Below, in pieces: positions 1 to 12,160 of a stretch of 64,000 nucleotides of DNA. The first letter of the stretch is position 1; every line of letters begins with the position of its first letter. The position numbers were made by a program, and so were the translations under genes. A model generated the notes under the pieces. It had not been told where the DNA came from, searched no databases, and saw only the letters and a program-made list of their open reading frames with translations. Origin of the DNA: Pseudisothecium myosuroides (taxonomy: Eukaryota; Streptophyta; Bryopsida; Hypnales; Lembophyllaceae); assembly GCA_951799445.1 (NCBI GenBank), contig OX637287.1, forward strand, positions 38,159,724 to 38,223,723, read 5' to 3'.

Positions 1-353
1 AAAACGTAGCAAAACACTACCAATCACAACGCGCTTACGAGATACAATGAAACAACCATGAGTCTATGCGGGAAAATCCTCAAAACCCTAAACCCTACTA
101 ATTGGAAAAACGGTCTCAAAACTTCCAATTCGACTCCACAAGCCAAAAAAAACCGAAGCATAATACTAGAAAGCACAAGTATCTCACAATATGCAGTGTA
201 AAAACCTATGCATTAACGCAAGAAAACCATTTAGCAGCTCCCACTCAAAACCCTTAAACCCTATGCCCTACTAATTCCACCACAACTCGCCATAAACCTC
301 AGAAACCCTAATTCGACTCCACAGCCAACAATCAAAGCCAGACACAAACTTAC

Positions 354-407
354 AGAAGCTTGAGGTCCAGCAGAAACGCCCTGCTGGGCGCGCGATCTCG
401 GCGCCAT
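354..407 (-). CDS. Candidate first exon of a divergent gene
   Basis: On the minus strand an ATG at 407 opens 18 codons (MAPRSRAQQGVSAGPQAS) that run into a good splice donor, GTAAGT, at 353-348. The 340 bp between this ATG and the COQ5 copy A start at 748 would be a shared upstream region. The exon has raised GC and CpG, as plant first exons often do. Downstream exons would lie at lower coordinates, and the remaining 350 bp shows no convincing continuation, so the gene would leave the window. This is inference from one start and one donor. The segment lies outside the duplicated block, so copy B does not have it. Confidence 0.3.
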
Positions 408-747
408 CGCTCCAATTTGGCTCAATTCTCACCAATCTTCGGAACTTTGCATTCACAACTCCAACAAAACACCCACAACCAAAATGGATGAACGTACGAT
501 GATAAAAAAGGATTGGAACCTCGGTAGAATGGATGAACAAGTGATGAGAAAATGATTTCAGGCCAAGAAGAAAACCGCTTCGTGTCGCCAAATTCTCCTT
601 CAATTCGGACCAGAGTTTTGTGCATTTTAGGAGCTTGTCATCATAAATTCGAAATTAGGTTTAGGGTTTACTGTGAACGGAGGAATCGAGTGTATTTGTG
701 AGTGTGTTGTAAGTGCATTTGTGAGTCCGTTTGGTTGCAAATAAGTT

Positions 748-3700
748 ATGGCGATGGCGCTGCGGTGGCGAGGATGTGCTCGTCTCTGCCATCGCTCTTT
801 AGTGTCGAGAGGCCTCCACGTGGGTCCTCTGGAGCAGGCGGAATCTCCTCAACAGCAAAGTGACTCAAACTTCACTAATTTCGGTAAGAATTGATGATGC
901 CTTTGCCTTTCCTTTGAGACCTTTGACTACAAAATTTGAACGTGAACTGATCAGCGCTTCTTGATAATCCAAACCCTAAAATGTACGATGCTGCGTTTGC
1001 ACATTGTGAGTTCATTTCTGTTTTTGTTTCAGAGAATTGGAATGCAGGAGTTAGTTTCTGAGGGTTGTATAAAACTGTCTGTGATGTGATGTGCAAAAAG
1101 GGTTCAGGGAAGTCCCGGAACAAGAGAAATCGAAGTTGGTTGGGGAGGTGTTTTCGAACGTGGCTTCGAATTATGACCTCATGAATGATCTCATGAGTGG
1201 GGGCTTACACCGCCTCTGGAAAGACAGGTGCGTCGGTTTGTCTTGCTCCGCTTTGCAAAACCTTTCTTTCTGTAATCTTGCTGGTAGGTGAAAGGGGATT
1301 CTAGGTTCTCTTCGAATGCTATTTTGGATTCCGTATGAATAAACCATGAATATTCGAAGTAATGAAAATTTTCTACGTGTACTTAAGAATCGACCCAGGC
1401 TCTCCTTTTTGGAGTCTCGTGTACATAGGCTGTACGTTTTAGGCAAGTTTTGCAAATATGTCGCAAGGAGGAGCTTATGTGAGTATTATCTCGGGTTACT
1501 TTTTCGCTTTGATAGTTTAACTCTTCAACGTGATTTTCTATGGGCCGATTTTTTTCAGAATCTCCTTTTTAAATCCATAGCCTACTGGTATACCCAAATG
1601 TATATTTCGTCAATTGCCTTGATTATTGGCATTTTCCGTTGCTACGAAAGAGGAGGTTAAAAATGAAGTTCAAAATTATGTTTAGTTTTTCTTGACAAGA
1701 TGAATCTCGGATTAGATTGTATTGAATTTTGTACATTGCAACATGCAATATGGACTCCCTTCGAATGAAAGTCGGCCTAATTCTGTTGACTTTGAGATAG
1801 TTGCATTTTCAAACGCTCGTGTCTCACTTGATTTTATTCATTTTTGTGATGGGACTTCTCCAGCAGACGAATTAGCAAAATTTCGATACCCGACCCTGTT
1901 CTATGAGTTGACTGAAATTGTCATCATGTGGAACTAAATTTGAATCTTGTGACTTGAGAAACCCTCACAGGCCTCCTGAGCCTTTCGTGGTTAAAACTTA
2001 GGTCTTGTGATATGCAGGCTGGTGTCTAAGTTGGCTCCGTTTCCAGGCATGCAACATCTGGATGTGGCTGGGGGTACAGGTACATGTTGTTCTGGTGCCA
2101 ATTCGGGACACCTTGATAGGTTGAGTCCATTTAGCGTTGGTTTCTAATAATACCTGCTCATTCCATTTGCAACATCTCTTTTAGACTTCGCAGATTTTTG
2201 ATTTTGACGCCTCTTGTACGTGAAGTTTTGTATGCCTTCGATGTTTTTGCTTCTCCCAATTTTTTTGAATGTTTTGAATGAAATGGGAAGTGTCTGATTA
2301 GGTTTCTGTAGTGTCAGTGCTCGGGAGTATTTAAACTAGCATGACGTTAGACTGGGAATCTGTGTGCAGGAGATGTTGCGTTCCGTGTGGTGGATGCAAT
2401 TCAGAAGGCAGAGCAACGAGTCCGTGGCTATACGTTATCCGATGCTGATGAAGAAGATCCAACACGAGTTTATGTTTGTGATATCAACCCCAATATGCTT
2501 GAGGTTGGGAGAAAACGAGCCCAGGGGAGAGGTGATCTTTACGTCATTCTCATGAGCTTGCAATCTGCCTCTCCTTGGTTTGTATTATGCAAGGAAAGTT
2601 GTCGTTTAAGTCCATGAGTCTGAATGCCTTTGTACAGAATTATCCAATCCTATCACATCGTGTTTGCTCATATCGAGACTCGGAAGTGATGAATTAGCGA
2701 GCTGTATCTTTATCGTACTTGCCATCAACTCTGTTCAAAATATGCAAACCCATTTTCTGTCCTAGTATGCAGGTGTGCGTTGAATTCTTTACGAGTTTGG
2801 TGCACCTGACGTTTTCGAGTTGAATGTACCAATCTCACCTTGGGTATTTCCATCTGTGAGGATTTGCAGGACTTGGGAATGCCGCCTGTTTAGTCTGGAT
2901 GGAAGGAGATGCAGAAGCGCTGACCTTGAAAGACGACAGCGTGGATGGCTACACTATTGCCTTTGGCATTCGCAATGTAACCCACATCGATCGGGCTCTG
3001 AAAGAGGCCTACAGGCACGTGCTTTTATCTGTGTGAACTGCCCCCCCGATTACTTCCATGTCATTGGTTACATGCACTTTTCGTGGAATCGTGGCCACTA
3101 CAGAAGGAGCCCAAATTGGGCCTCTGTTTCTTTTTAGTAGTTTTGAGTGGGGTCATGTAGGGCTTTTTCCTCCCCCTCCCCAATTTTATGGATTACTTGA
3201 CCAGTGCATGCATGTTCTGCACTGATTCTCAAGGATAGAGAAGTTGGCCCTCTCCGAATTCTATTTTTTCATAGTATGATCCATGAAGTTGGTCGTCTTA
3301 TTCTATTAGTCCTTGGTCCTTTGGGGATATGACTCACTTATGATCTGATTGCAGAGTATTAAGACGAGGTGGGCGGTTTTTGTGCCTTGAGTTGAGCCAT
3401 GTATCGACACCTGGATTCAAGGAAATGTAAGTGACCGAATTCCTTGCCATCTCCTCTGCCTTTGCTTCATTACTCTTTAAGCAGATCTGTGGAAACATGA
3501 TTACAAACTTCTAATTCCGGATCCCAATGGAGTCGCAGGTACGATGCCTACTCTTTTAACGTCATTCCGAGGATGGGTGAAGTGGTGTCAGGTGATCGAG
3601 CGTCGTATCAATACCTGGTGGAGAGTGTTCGCAAGTTTCCGAACCAGGTGTGGTTTTGATCTTGATCTTTTGAATTGATTTTCAAAGATGTCAAAGGTCC

Positions 3701-4158
3701 AAAACATTCATCTTATTCTAATCTGTGTTCCTAGAAACCTGTGATTATTGGTTGTAGTGTACATCATCATAGTCAAGTAATCGAGCTTGGTTGATTGTTC
3801 AACAATTCAATATCGAATTGAATTGATTGCCGAGTACTTACAAAAGAGTGATTATTTCGAACGCATGCTGCTTGAACTTCGACAGCATGACATGTATTCA
3901 GGAACTAGTTGATTCACTCTGGGATATGATGAAGTCCCTCACAGAAGCTTTCCGTTTCTACGTTTGTACTTAGAATTCAGGTATGTGTTTCTTGATGGTT
4001 TCCGACCCTGAACATGGAGTTAAATGATTAACTCGAAGGTGCTTTTGTCGGTGCAGGAACAATTCGGGTCCATGATTGCTGCCGCAGGTTTTACAGAAGT
4101 GGAATATGAGAATTTGGTGGGTGGAGTGGTTGCTATTCATTCCGGTTTCAAGTTGTAG
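748..4158 (+). CDS. COQ5: COQ5-like ubiquinone C-methyltransferase, copy A
   Basis: Predicted 2-methoxy-6-polyprenyl-1,4-benzoquinol methylase, the SAM-dependent C-methylation step of ubiquinone synthesis in mitochondria. Exons: 748-883, 1101-1227, 2018-2079, 2370-2531, 2870-3014, 3355-3426, 3539-3647, 4057-4158; 915 bp, 304 aa. The protein has a basic N-terminus rich in Arg and Ser (likely mitochondrial transit peptide), the UbiE signature [16 protein letters not shown], the SAM-binding motif [10 protein letters not shown], a second acidic motif VCDINPNML, and [15 protein letters not shown] near the C-terminal third. Length fits the family (about 290-310 aa). All introns are GT-AG except intron 5, which must use a GC donor (3015) to keep frame. 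The acceptor of intron 1 has a weak pyrimidine tract. Start chosen as the first ATG before the transit-like sequence and shared with copy B. Confidence 0.93.
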
Positions 4159-6040
4159 GTCTTTGTATCCTATTCTTGAAAGGAGCTGCTTATAATTACC
4201 TTGGTCTTGTCTATTACTTCGAAGAAAACTGGGGTATCAATGATACGCTGATCCTTGTCCATCTTCTTTCTTTTGCAAAGATTCTCTCACACATCTTGAA
4301 TTCAAGAACGTCAGGGTTGGTACTTGGCCAAACACAGTTTAGCTGCAGTGAAAAGGGGAGTGGTCAGCACTGCTCTAGAATGTTGTGCGTGAAGTCCAGT
4401 TTAATTTTTGTAGCTTTGAATGATCTGTAGTTGACCTCATACACGTGGAGGGAGTAGAAAAACTCCAGGTTTAGAGTTGTAAACCATTCTAGAACATATA
4501 CCTGAATTCTGCTCGACGTTTAAGTGCACAAACATAGAAACTTGAAGCTTCGGTAATAGCAGTTTCAGAAAGACGGTGTTGATGAGTTACTTGGACAAGG
4601 CTGTCAGAGAAATGAGGAGATTGAAGGCATGTACTTTGCCATATTTCAAGGATGCCTACTTTTTTGGCATTAGTTTAGGTTGCTCATTGCACATTCTCGT
4701 GATTGTGGCCATGATTTTTGATCCTCTTAGTTTTCTGATAGGGACTTCAGAGTAGGAGAATGGGTGAGAGGAAAATGTGGGAAAAAGACTGGCCCATGAG
4801 TGCATGAGTGCATTATGTAGCTTTAATGAACACTTGAAGTGGTGTAATTTGTGTTCGATCTTCTCTATTTGTGTTCATTTTGGAAGAAGTCAATCTGAAG
4901 TGATTAGATTGCACACAATGTCTTGTTGTCATTCTTAAAAACATTCAAGTATTCAAATGCATTCTAGAATCCATACATTTATTTAGGTTGTCCGTTTGTT
5001 TTATTTACTGTAGGTTTAGGTTTGTTTGTTATGGTGAGACCTTTGGAATCTTGTGTCCCCTAGTTTTGTTCTTGGTACCATTAGAAAGCTCTTTGCAAGG
5101 AGGGATGTATGAACTTTGTGTTGTGACGTTTTGACTCACAATAGAAAATTTATTGAATTGAAAAATTAGAAAATTACTTATTTTTTTATTTTGACTATGA
5201 CAATTGTAGGGCATACTAGTAAGTATTGAAAGAGGCACCACATAAATGGGGGACCAAGGAATTTTGAAGAATTTTGAAAAAATGGGTTCTAAAATTTTGT
5301 TGGATTATCACATGTGAATATTTTCTACATGTGTGAAGAAAGAGGCACCCATGTGTGTTGTACCTTAAACAAATCTTGAAAATATGTAGATATAGAAAGT
5401 CTAATATGTGCATATTGGATATACAAATGCAAAATCAATTTGGAGTATGGTAGACTTGAACTTTACAAATTTATAGGAAATTCATTTGTATTCAAAAAAT
5501 TATGAATTTCAATTGCTAATGTGCTAAAAATAATTTCACATGTTGATTCCACCTCAAAGTTTGTAGAAGTGTTTAATGTGTTGATTATAGGTGCTTCTAC
5601 CTTAGAGTGAATGCCTTTTTGTAAACCAAAATGTCTTTAATCCTATAAGGACAAGACCTATTATCAAGGTACTTTGCCAAAAATAATTAGACTGAGAGAG
5701 TTTGGGCCTTGTAAAGGGCCACAAGTTTCCACAAGTTCTCCTATAATTTTTGCAAAGTTCTTGACTGCTGGAATTGCGCCACTGCAGCAGGGTGCCATGG
5801 CTGAATGACTGCTACATCAATTTTTTTTTTAAACTAAAAAAGAATTCATAAAATGAAAAATTGGAATTTTTTATTTTTATAAATATGTCTTTTTTGATAG
5901 CCTATATTGTGGTTTACAACATGGGGGCAGATTGGAGAAGAGGCCTGAAATAGCCCTCTCTTGCTCCCAAATCCTCTCTAATGTCTAATGTGATTTGATT
6001 TTTGGACCAATCGTGGTGCATTTTTCCATTGTTCATTATT
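4159..6040. other. 3' flank of COQ5 copy A, no gene seen
   Basis: Transcribed 3' UTR probably covers the first several hundred bases. The rest is AT-rich and non-coding. It matches 46628-48150 of copy B, with small indels; the first 630 bp also match copy C up to 56993. Short open frames here are not shared with copy B and look like chance. Confidence 0.6.
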
Positions 6041-6400
6041 CCCTGAAGCATGATTTCATGCTACTTTCTAATTACTCTTGGGTAGATCCTTTTCCGTGCA
6101 ATATGTATTAGATTCTTGTGAAATTTTTACTAGAGGTATGCTTTACAATTAGCTTGATGCGCAGAAAATTTTATAGTAATATAATGTGAGGTTAAGAAGT
6201 TATGCCTCAAAAGGACATTTTTTCTAAAATAGGGGCAATTGGGATAGCTATGATAGACAAGTCCAATTGGCTAGAAATTTTTATACTCTACACATACTTT
6301 CAGCAAGCTTTTTAATATAATTCCACAAGTTGAAAAGCATATGAGCCGACATGATCTTGACTTACAAGCCTTTGAAATAAGTTTTCTTCCTTCAAGCAAT

Positions 6401-6713
6401 GATGGCCAATTTCATTAAAATGGCGGTATTCCGTTAATTTGGCACTTTTAGAAGTTCAGACCACACAGTCTGAACTGTTTTTTCTATACCAAAATCTATA
6501 CCAATATTACATTTTTGAAATCTACAACTCTTCTAGATAACTGAAATCTATACCAATCCTAGATTTTTCAGACTGCACGATTTGATATCTATGGTTGTCC
6601 TAGATTACTGAAATCTAAAACTGACCTAGATGTTAGCAATGTATACTTGTCCTAGATGTCAAGGTGTGAAAATGGCACATGGAATATCGCCATTTTAATG
6701 AAATTTGCCATAA
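6401..6713. mobile_element. MITE-like TIR element (ATGGCCAATTTCATT family)
   Basis: Terminal inverted repeats of about 30 bp, starting ATGGCCAATTTCATT on the left and closing with the matching complement ending GCCAT on the right. Both sides carry AATG, a likely 4 bp target duplication. The same spot in copy B (about 48520) is an empty site. The inside contains several short copies of a motif like TCTAGATTACTGAAATC. No coding capacity. A related copy lies at about 48921-49868. Confidence 0.75.
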
Positions 6714-7011
6714 TGTTCAAAATTTACAAAGCCCAATTTCAAAATCTTGTAAGTCAAAATCATTTACTCATACACCTTTCAACTTTTGTAATTATGTTAA
6801 CAAGATTGAGAGTATATATTAGAAAATTTAGCCTAAAAAATGAACCTATCCATCCTAAGTGCCTAAAACTGCCTATAACTATAAAAAAAAAAAAGTGTCC
6901 TTTTGAGGCATTACTTTTTAACCACAAGCGAGACCACAAGTTGGATAGTTGTAAAATTTTCAAGTTAATAGTGAAACACACCTCCAAAAAAATTCACAAG
7001 ATCTCAACAAA

Positions 7012-7195
7012 TACTATACGTAAAGGTTTGATTTGGCACTGAAGTGCCAAATTAGTTTCTTTTTCAGGCGCAAAAGAATTTGGCAAGTGGTATATTTTAG
7101 GATATTCTAGAAATTCACTTGTAATATTTTCAAAAATTTAGACATCCCAAAAAATACTTAATTTATGTCTGAATCTGACCTTCACGTAGGGTATT
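7012..7195. mobile_element. MITE-like TIR element (TACGTGAAGGTC family)
   Basis: Terminal repeats read TACGTAAAGGTTTGATT on the left and, on the opposite strand, TACGTGAAGGTCAGATT on the right. It interrupts the right arm of the foldback, whose copy B version runs straight through this point (48815-48822). About 180 bp, AT-rich, no coding frame. A second member is at 49622-49845. Confidence 0.7.
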
Positions 7196-7712
7196 GCACC
7201 GAGAAGGGCTTGCCTCAAAGTAGAAAATGGCTTGAAATTATACCTCAAGGCTTTAAGGGTTAAAGTTATAAAAAAATCATAATGAAATTTTTATTAAACA
7301 ATAATAGTAACTTTGTAAATTTCAGAAATTTATATCATTATATACATGGCTGCCAAAATGGTACACTGTTTGGTAGGTAGGTGAAAGTGAAGCCCAATAA
7401 TCCTGTGGTACTTCCCCACGGACGTGTTCACACTGCAACCCCACCATGGCCTTGAGGACAGAGACCCCTGGTGTCATCGAGGCCGTCCATTATAGTAATG
7501 CACAAAGCAACAGCATGCTTAGTATATTGTATGTAATGTGTATCACTGCAACAAGCTAGCTATCAGCTAGTCCCGCTATCAGGACAGTCAGCTTGAAGGA
7601 GAGTACTAACGTACGCAACGATCGAAGCAGTTTGAGAGGATTCATTGGTTTTGAAGGTCAGGATTACTGTAATTCGGTGGTTGTGGGTGCAGGGTACGTT
7701 TGAGGCCAGCTA

Positions 7713-8432
7713 TCTTATATAATAGAGACTATCAATAAAGATTATTAGCCTTTAAAATAGACTAGGACTTTGTTCCTATCTTTAGCTTTTATCCTTGATT
7801 CTATCTAGAACCATTCACTAAAGTAAAGGTCCTAGTTATACTTCTCCAATCATCTCTTATCCAAATCTTAATCTTGTACTTGGAGTTATCTATCTCTAAG
7901 TTCCAACCCACTTGTCTTTATCTGGGAGTTATCTAACTCCACTGTATAAATCCATCGTTTGGAGATATCGATCTTCAAGCATTCTAGTGCCTTTGTCATC
8001 CAACTGGAGTTCGTTAATTCCAGTGCACAAATCTACTATCTAGAAATATCTATCACAAGGCAATCTCTACTTGTCCATTAGTGCACATTTCATCATGAAT
8101 TAGTTCATCCATCAATGCATTCATCCATCAAAGGCCATGACGTGAAGGCTCACGTGAAGGTCATGACACAATCATTGTAATTTCTTTCATCTATCAATGC
8201 ATTCATCCATCAAAGGATTGTGACAAGGGTCATGACATGTATGAACTCTGAAATTTGGATGAAATTCATTCACAACTAAGGTGAACTCCCATGAGAGGCC
8301 TATTTAACACTATAAAACAATGTGGAATGACCCCGGTGTCACTTCACGTGACAATAATGCTCACATTAAATAGACTACATTCATCCAACATTTGTCCAAT
8401 TAAATTGTTGCATTATTCAAACTTTGCATTAA
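7713..8432. other. Spacer with degenerate tandem units
   Basis: Between 7860 and 8060 a unit of roughly 60-70 bp built around GGAGTTATCTAACTCC recurs about three times with heavy drift. Near 8110 and 8195 a shorter unit (CATTCATCCATCAAAGG) occurs twice. No coding frame is supported. Confidence 0.5.
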
Positions 8433-8998
8433 CCCTTTAAGGACCATGAGTGCAGATTTTGAACAATGAATGAACTAAAACACAACCCAGACTCACCAAA
8501 ATGCATTTTTTCATCCATCAATTTTTTTTGAAGATTCTTATATTAGTTCTTTAACATTTATATGGTTCAAATTATGAAGATTTTGCTTTACAAATATTAA
8601 ATATTCAACAGGTATCAAGAGGTCTAGCCTCAAAAAGTAACTATTTCAGTTCAAAAAATGATCCTTCAAAAATGACTTGAATATAAAAATCAAATAAAAA
8701 TCATCAAAAATCACTATAATTAGATTCAATATTTTGAACTTGTAGGAAAAAAAATCTTTTAAAAATCATAAATATTCAACCTACAATTGATTTTAGAAGG
8801 ATTTTCTAATTTCTGGCTTCAAATTTGATTGAAAAATATTGGTATGTGTTTTTGTTGATCTAACAGTATGGATGTGATCTAGAAATAACATTTTACAACT
8901 ATTATTTCAAAGTCATCATTAAAATATTCTTCTTCATTGCATTTTATAATAGATCTTCAGAATTTTGGAAATTTGGACACCCCTCCGGTCCTTTAGGG
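8433..8998. mobile_element. TTAA-flanked MITE, CCCTTTAAGGACC termini
   Basis: Left end is TTAA followed by CCCTTTAAGGACC; right end is GGTCCTTTAGGG followed by ATTAG, a decayed TTAA. TTAA targets and CCC-starting termini are hallmarks of piggyBac-class transposons, so this looks like a non-autonomous relative. About 566 bp, AT-rich, no transposase frame. A diverged copy in the same orientation is at 10534-11110. Confidence 0.65.
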
Positions 8999-10082
8999 AT
9001 TAGTTGAACAAACTTAAGATAATTGCTACAAACATTTAATCAAGTTTGTTTCTATTATAGATTTGTTTGGTTCTTTATTGGATTTTGTTGGCAATGAACA
9101 GACAATTCTCTTAACTTGCATTTTTTGAACATTACATTGAATAAACTATGAATTTTCAAAAGGTTGATTATAGATGAGTCCAATATGCTAAAATTGCAAT
9201 TGACTTGGTAAATATGCATGATTTTTTAAGTCAACAAGCATTTCTTTTCTTTACCTTGCATTAGAGACATTTTGGTTAATTAGATCATTCAGTGTTCAAA
9301 TTTAGAATTTAAAAAAAATATTTATCTTATGTGATTTTTAGAACACTTCCTATGAAAATATTTTCAAGTTTTGGTTCCTTACAAATAAAAAGAATTGTTT
9401 CCAAGTATTTTGAAAAGTTGGAGTATTCACTTACTCTTAGGTTATATTTTCATCGTCTTTGACTACTAAGATATACAACTTGTTTCCAACTAGAGCTCCA
9501 TTTGCACAAAATATGATGATATGTTTTCATGAATGAGAAGAAAATGATATCAACTAGGGCCTTCATTATTGTGTGATTAATAACACATTGACACCTAATG
9601 AAGTTGCTAAGACCAGTTTTAGTTTTGCGCTTCTTAGAAATAGGTTTGCCTAGATCAAAAACAACTCGGACTATAACCTACACTTCTTTAATTTCTACTA
9701 ATTCCAAACTTGATGGAAAATAAGCAAAAAATAGTGCAATCTTCATTATATCTATTCCCTAACTAAAGAAGATTATCCCCCCCCTACACCATTTCTCATT
9801 GGACATATGCTAAAATGCTTAACATTTTCAGAAATAGGACGTATACCTTTAACATGCCAAAAATTCCCTATGAAACAAGTCAATCATTATCTACTCCCAC
9901 GGATGACATCAAAGTGCAATTAGGTGCAATCATGAATGGAAAATTGACATCAACAAAATTCCAAGATTCCACTAACAATGAACAAGGAAAATTGTGATAC
10001 ATTTTTGACATTTTTAATCCTTTGCAAGACAGTCCTTGTGACATGGTAGGGAATCCAAATATCAAGGAGAAAGTGAGATTAA
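8999..10082. other. AT-rich spacer, no supported gene
   Basis: About 65-70 percent AT. An ATG-less frame at 9815-9997 is coding-like only weakly and is not supported by splice signals or neighbours. No repeat boundaries were found here. Confidence 0.5.
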
Positions 10083-10314
10083 GGGGTCTAAGGTTTGTGT
10101 CCTATACAAAGGATATTTTCTTGAGTCCATCCCTTATTGGTTCTTGACCATAGGGGAGGAGGCTTTGCATCTACATGATGTGAGGAAGTTTGATCAGTTA
10201 CCTACTTACCTTACTCAAAAAGTGTGTCAATGCTATACGAACAAAGTCAATTGTAGTATAGCTGTATGTTTATGGGTTTTCTATAGTGCTTTGGTGACCT
10301 GTAATAACTAGTAT
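10083..10314 (+). pseudogene. Coding-like fragment without start, unknown
   Basis: One frame stays open for about 76 codons and ends TGTAATAACTAG. It includes stretches such as LTIGEEALHLHDVRKF and LPTYLTQKVCQCYTNK that read like protein in composition. There is no in-frame ATG. The likely upstream part at 9815-10080 lies in another frame with stops, so this looks like a relic of a longer gene or element ORF. No family recognised. Confidence 0.25.
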
Positions 10315-10533
10315 AGAATATTATTTGGGATGGACAAGACTAGAGAATTCTTGGTTAAGAGCAAAAAATCTTACATTGATGTTAGCTTATAAATTTGTCT
10401 TACATACAGGGATCTTGGAAGGCCTCCCTCACAACAAAGTTTTGGAGTCACTTGGCCACAACCTTGAGGGTGACCATGGGAACCCAAAATTAAGACATCT
10501 TTAAATAAATTCAACTGTAACAAAAACAATTAA

Positions 10534-11110
10534 TTTCTTAAAGACAAAACATTCAAATTTTGAATAATGAATGAATGCAAACCATCTTAGACACACAAAA
10601 AAGCAATTTATCATCTCTCAATTTTTTTTGAAGATTCTTCTTTTAGTTCTTTAATCTTTGTATGGTATAGATTATGAAGACTTTATTTTGCAAATATTCT
10701 ATAATTCAAAGAGTACTAGCAGGTTTAACTTCAAAAATTAACCTTTTTAGTTCAAAAAATGATCCTTCAAAAATAGCTTGAATAAAAAAATAAAATAAAA
10801 TCCATCAAAAGTCACTATGAGTAGAATTTAACATTCTGAACTTGAAGGAAAAAGATTCTTCTAAAAATTACAAATATTCAATCTACAAATGAGTTTAAAA
10901 GGAATTTTCAATTTTGGGCTTCAAATTTTATTGATTTGAGTTCAAAAAATATTGGTTTGTGTACTAGTTGATCTAACCATATAGATACAATCTATAGATC
11001 ATATTTTACAGCTATTGTTTCAAAGTCATTATTAAAATATTCTTCTAAATTTCATTTAATAATGCATCATCACAATTTTAAAAACTTGGACTATCCCCTA
11101 GTCCTTAATG
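10534..11110. mobile_element. Diverged second copy of the 8433 TTAA element
   Basis: Collinear with 8433-8998 at perhaps 75 percent identity, most clearly in the AATGAATGAA and GAAGATTCTT segments. The left end is TTAA then TTTCTTAAAGAC; the right end near CTAGTCCTTAATG is decayed. Same orientation as the first copy, 2.1 kb downstream. Confidence 0.6.
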
Positions 11111-12160
11111 TATAAGGAGGCAATGGGCCTCCTCCATCCTAGGAAAGTATTGTGCTTTGCTAGATACCAAGGAGGGACTAATGAATTAATTCAAGGATTG
11201 AGGTTGGTTAAAGAGACACGTAAGACAATTTTGTTCAATGTAGGGGTCGCCTTTTCAAAGACACAAAAGGGACACTTGCCTCATTCATAAACAATGTTAT
11301 GTAAAGAGTTATTTCTCACTTTGGAGACCTTGTATTTCAACCTTAAAGGACGGAACCTATCACTGAGGTATCCAACCAAAAATGATCCAAATAGGTGCAA
11401 ATCCGTCCAAAGTCAAATAATGTGAACAGTAGTGTGCATAACACTACTTGACCAACTGATTAGCAATGCAATGATACAATCCTATCCTGTCTTTTTCACA
11501 GAAATCTAAAGTCAATTCCTAAAACATGACAAACAAAAAAACAAAGGTTTGACATGAAAATAATGATACGACCACCAAATGTATCCTCCGTTACTGACAA
11601 ACCCACGTCTTTACATGAGAAGCCAACTCAAATCATCACCAACCATGCACACCAAGACCAATTCAAGATTCGTACAAACATACTGACAAAAAAATGGCAA
11701 CGCAAGTCAGGACAAGACTAGCACAGCAGAACTCGATTCGGTCCACAGACTAAACAAAAAGCGGGATCACCTAATGTTGCGAAACAGGCTACGATAGTAT
11801 AACAAATAGACTGAAATACATTTAATGCGATGCATCCTACGATGGCATTGCATTACTTGACATGCAAATAAAACAAAACATGGCCAGGACAATTCATATC
11901 GAATCCATTGATCATGGGCAACTCGACAACACCTCTACAAAAAACAAAACTCCATGGCCAATACAGAAACTACAATAATTACAACCACACAAGCATGCAG
12001 ATTCACAAGTAACGGAAAAGTAGTTCCAGAAGCAAAGCTAAGATCTTTGATGATTGTAACCCAAAGAGAAAAAAGATTCTGCAAACCAACAATGCAAGGA
12101 AAAGGCCAAACAAAGATCAATGCAAGTCTTCATTACTATTTTAACTAAAAAGTACACAAA
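11111..12160. other. Spacer, possibly 3' region of the minus-strand gene upstream
   Basis: Rich in A on the plus strand with no clear exon. Given the minus-strand exons at 12556-14076, and perhaps one more at 12163-12420, the upper part may be a 3' UTR. A minus-strand open frame at 12038-12370 has an exon-like stretch (QDREALLKARNANLQG) after a possible acceptor near 12435, but its junction phase with the exon ending at 12556 could not be fixed. Confidence 0.35.

Larger units (their letters stand above)
6041..7259. repeat. Foldback (long inverted repeat) with TTAA-type ends, copy A
   Basis: A left arm at 6041-6395 pairs imperfectly with a right arm at 6717-7259. The ends read CCCTGAAGC on the left and GGCTTTAAGGG followed by TTAA on the right. 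The loop has been filled by a TIR element (6401-6713), and the right arm is split by another (7012-7195). The orthologous foldback in copy B (48152-48882) has neither insertion, which proves both are later arrivals. Arms look diverged by a quarter or more, so the foldback itself is old and predates the duplication. Confidence 0.75.
522..7712. repeat. Segmental duplication, copy A (about 7.2 kb)
   Basis: From the shared start around 522 (matching 43077) to the shared end near 7712 (matching 50238) this block is collinear with the second block. It carries COQ5 copy A, its 3' flank, and a foldback repeat. Similarity is high in exons and still clear in introns and in the non-coding tail at 7420-7712. 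The two blocks differ by insertions: A alone carries TIR elements at 6401-6713 and 7012-7195, B alone carries a nested pair at about 48921-49868. Both blocks have the same orientation. Confidence 0.9.

Noticed and set aside
60..100. Telomere-like AAACCCTAAACCCT
   Set aside because: Only about two units; such short runs are common in plant promoters and 5' UTRs.
2820..3137. 105 aa plus ORF across COQ5 exon 5
   Set aside because: Out-of-frame shadow of exon 5 plus intron; the same shadow appears in copy B.
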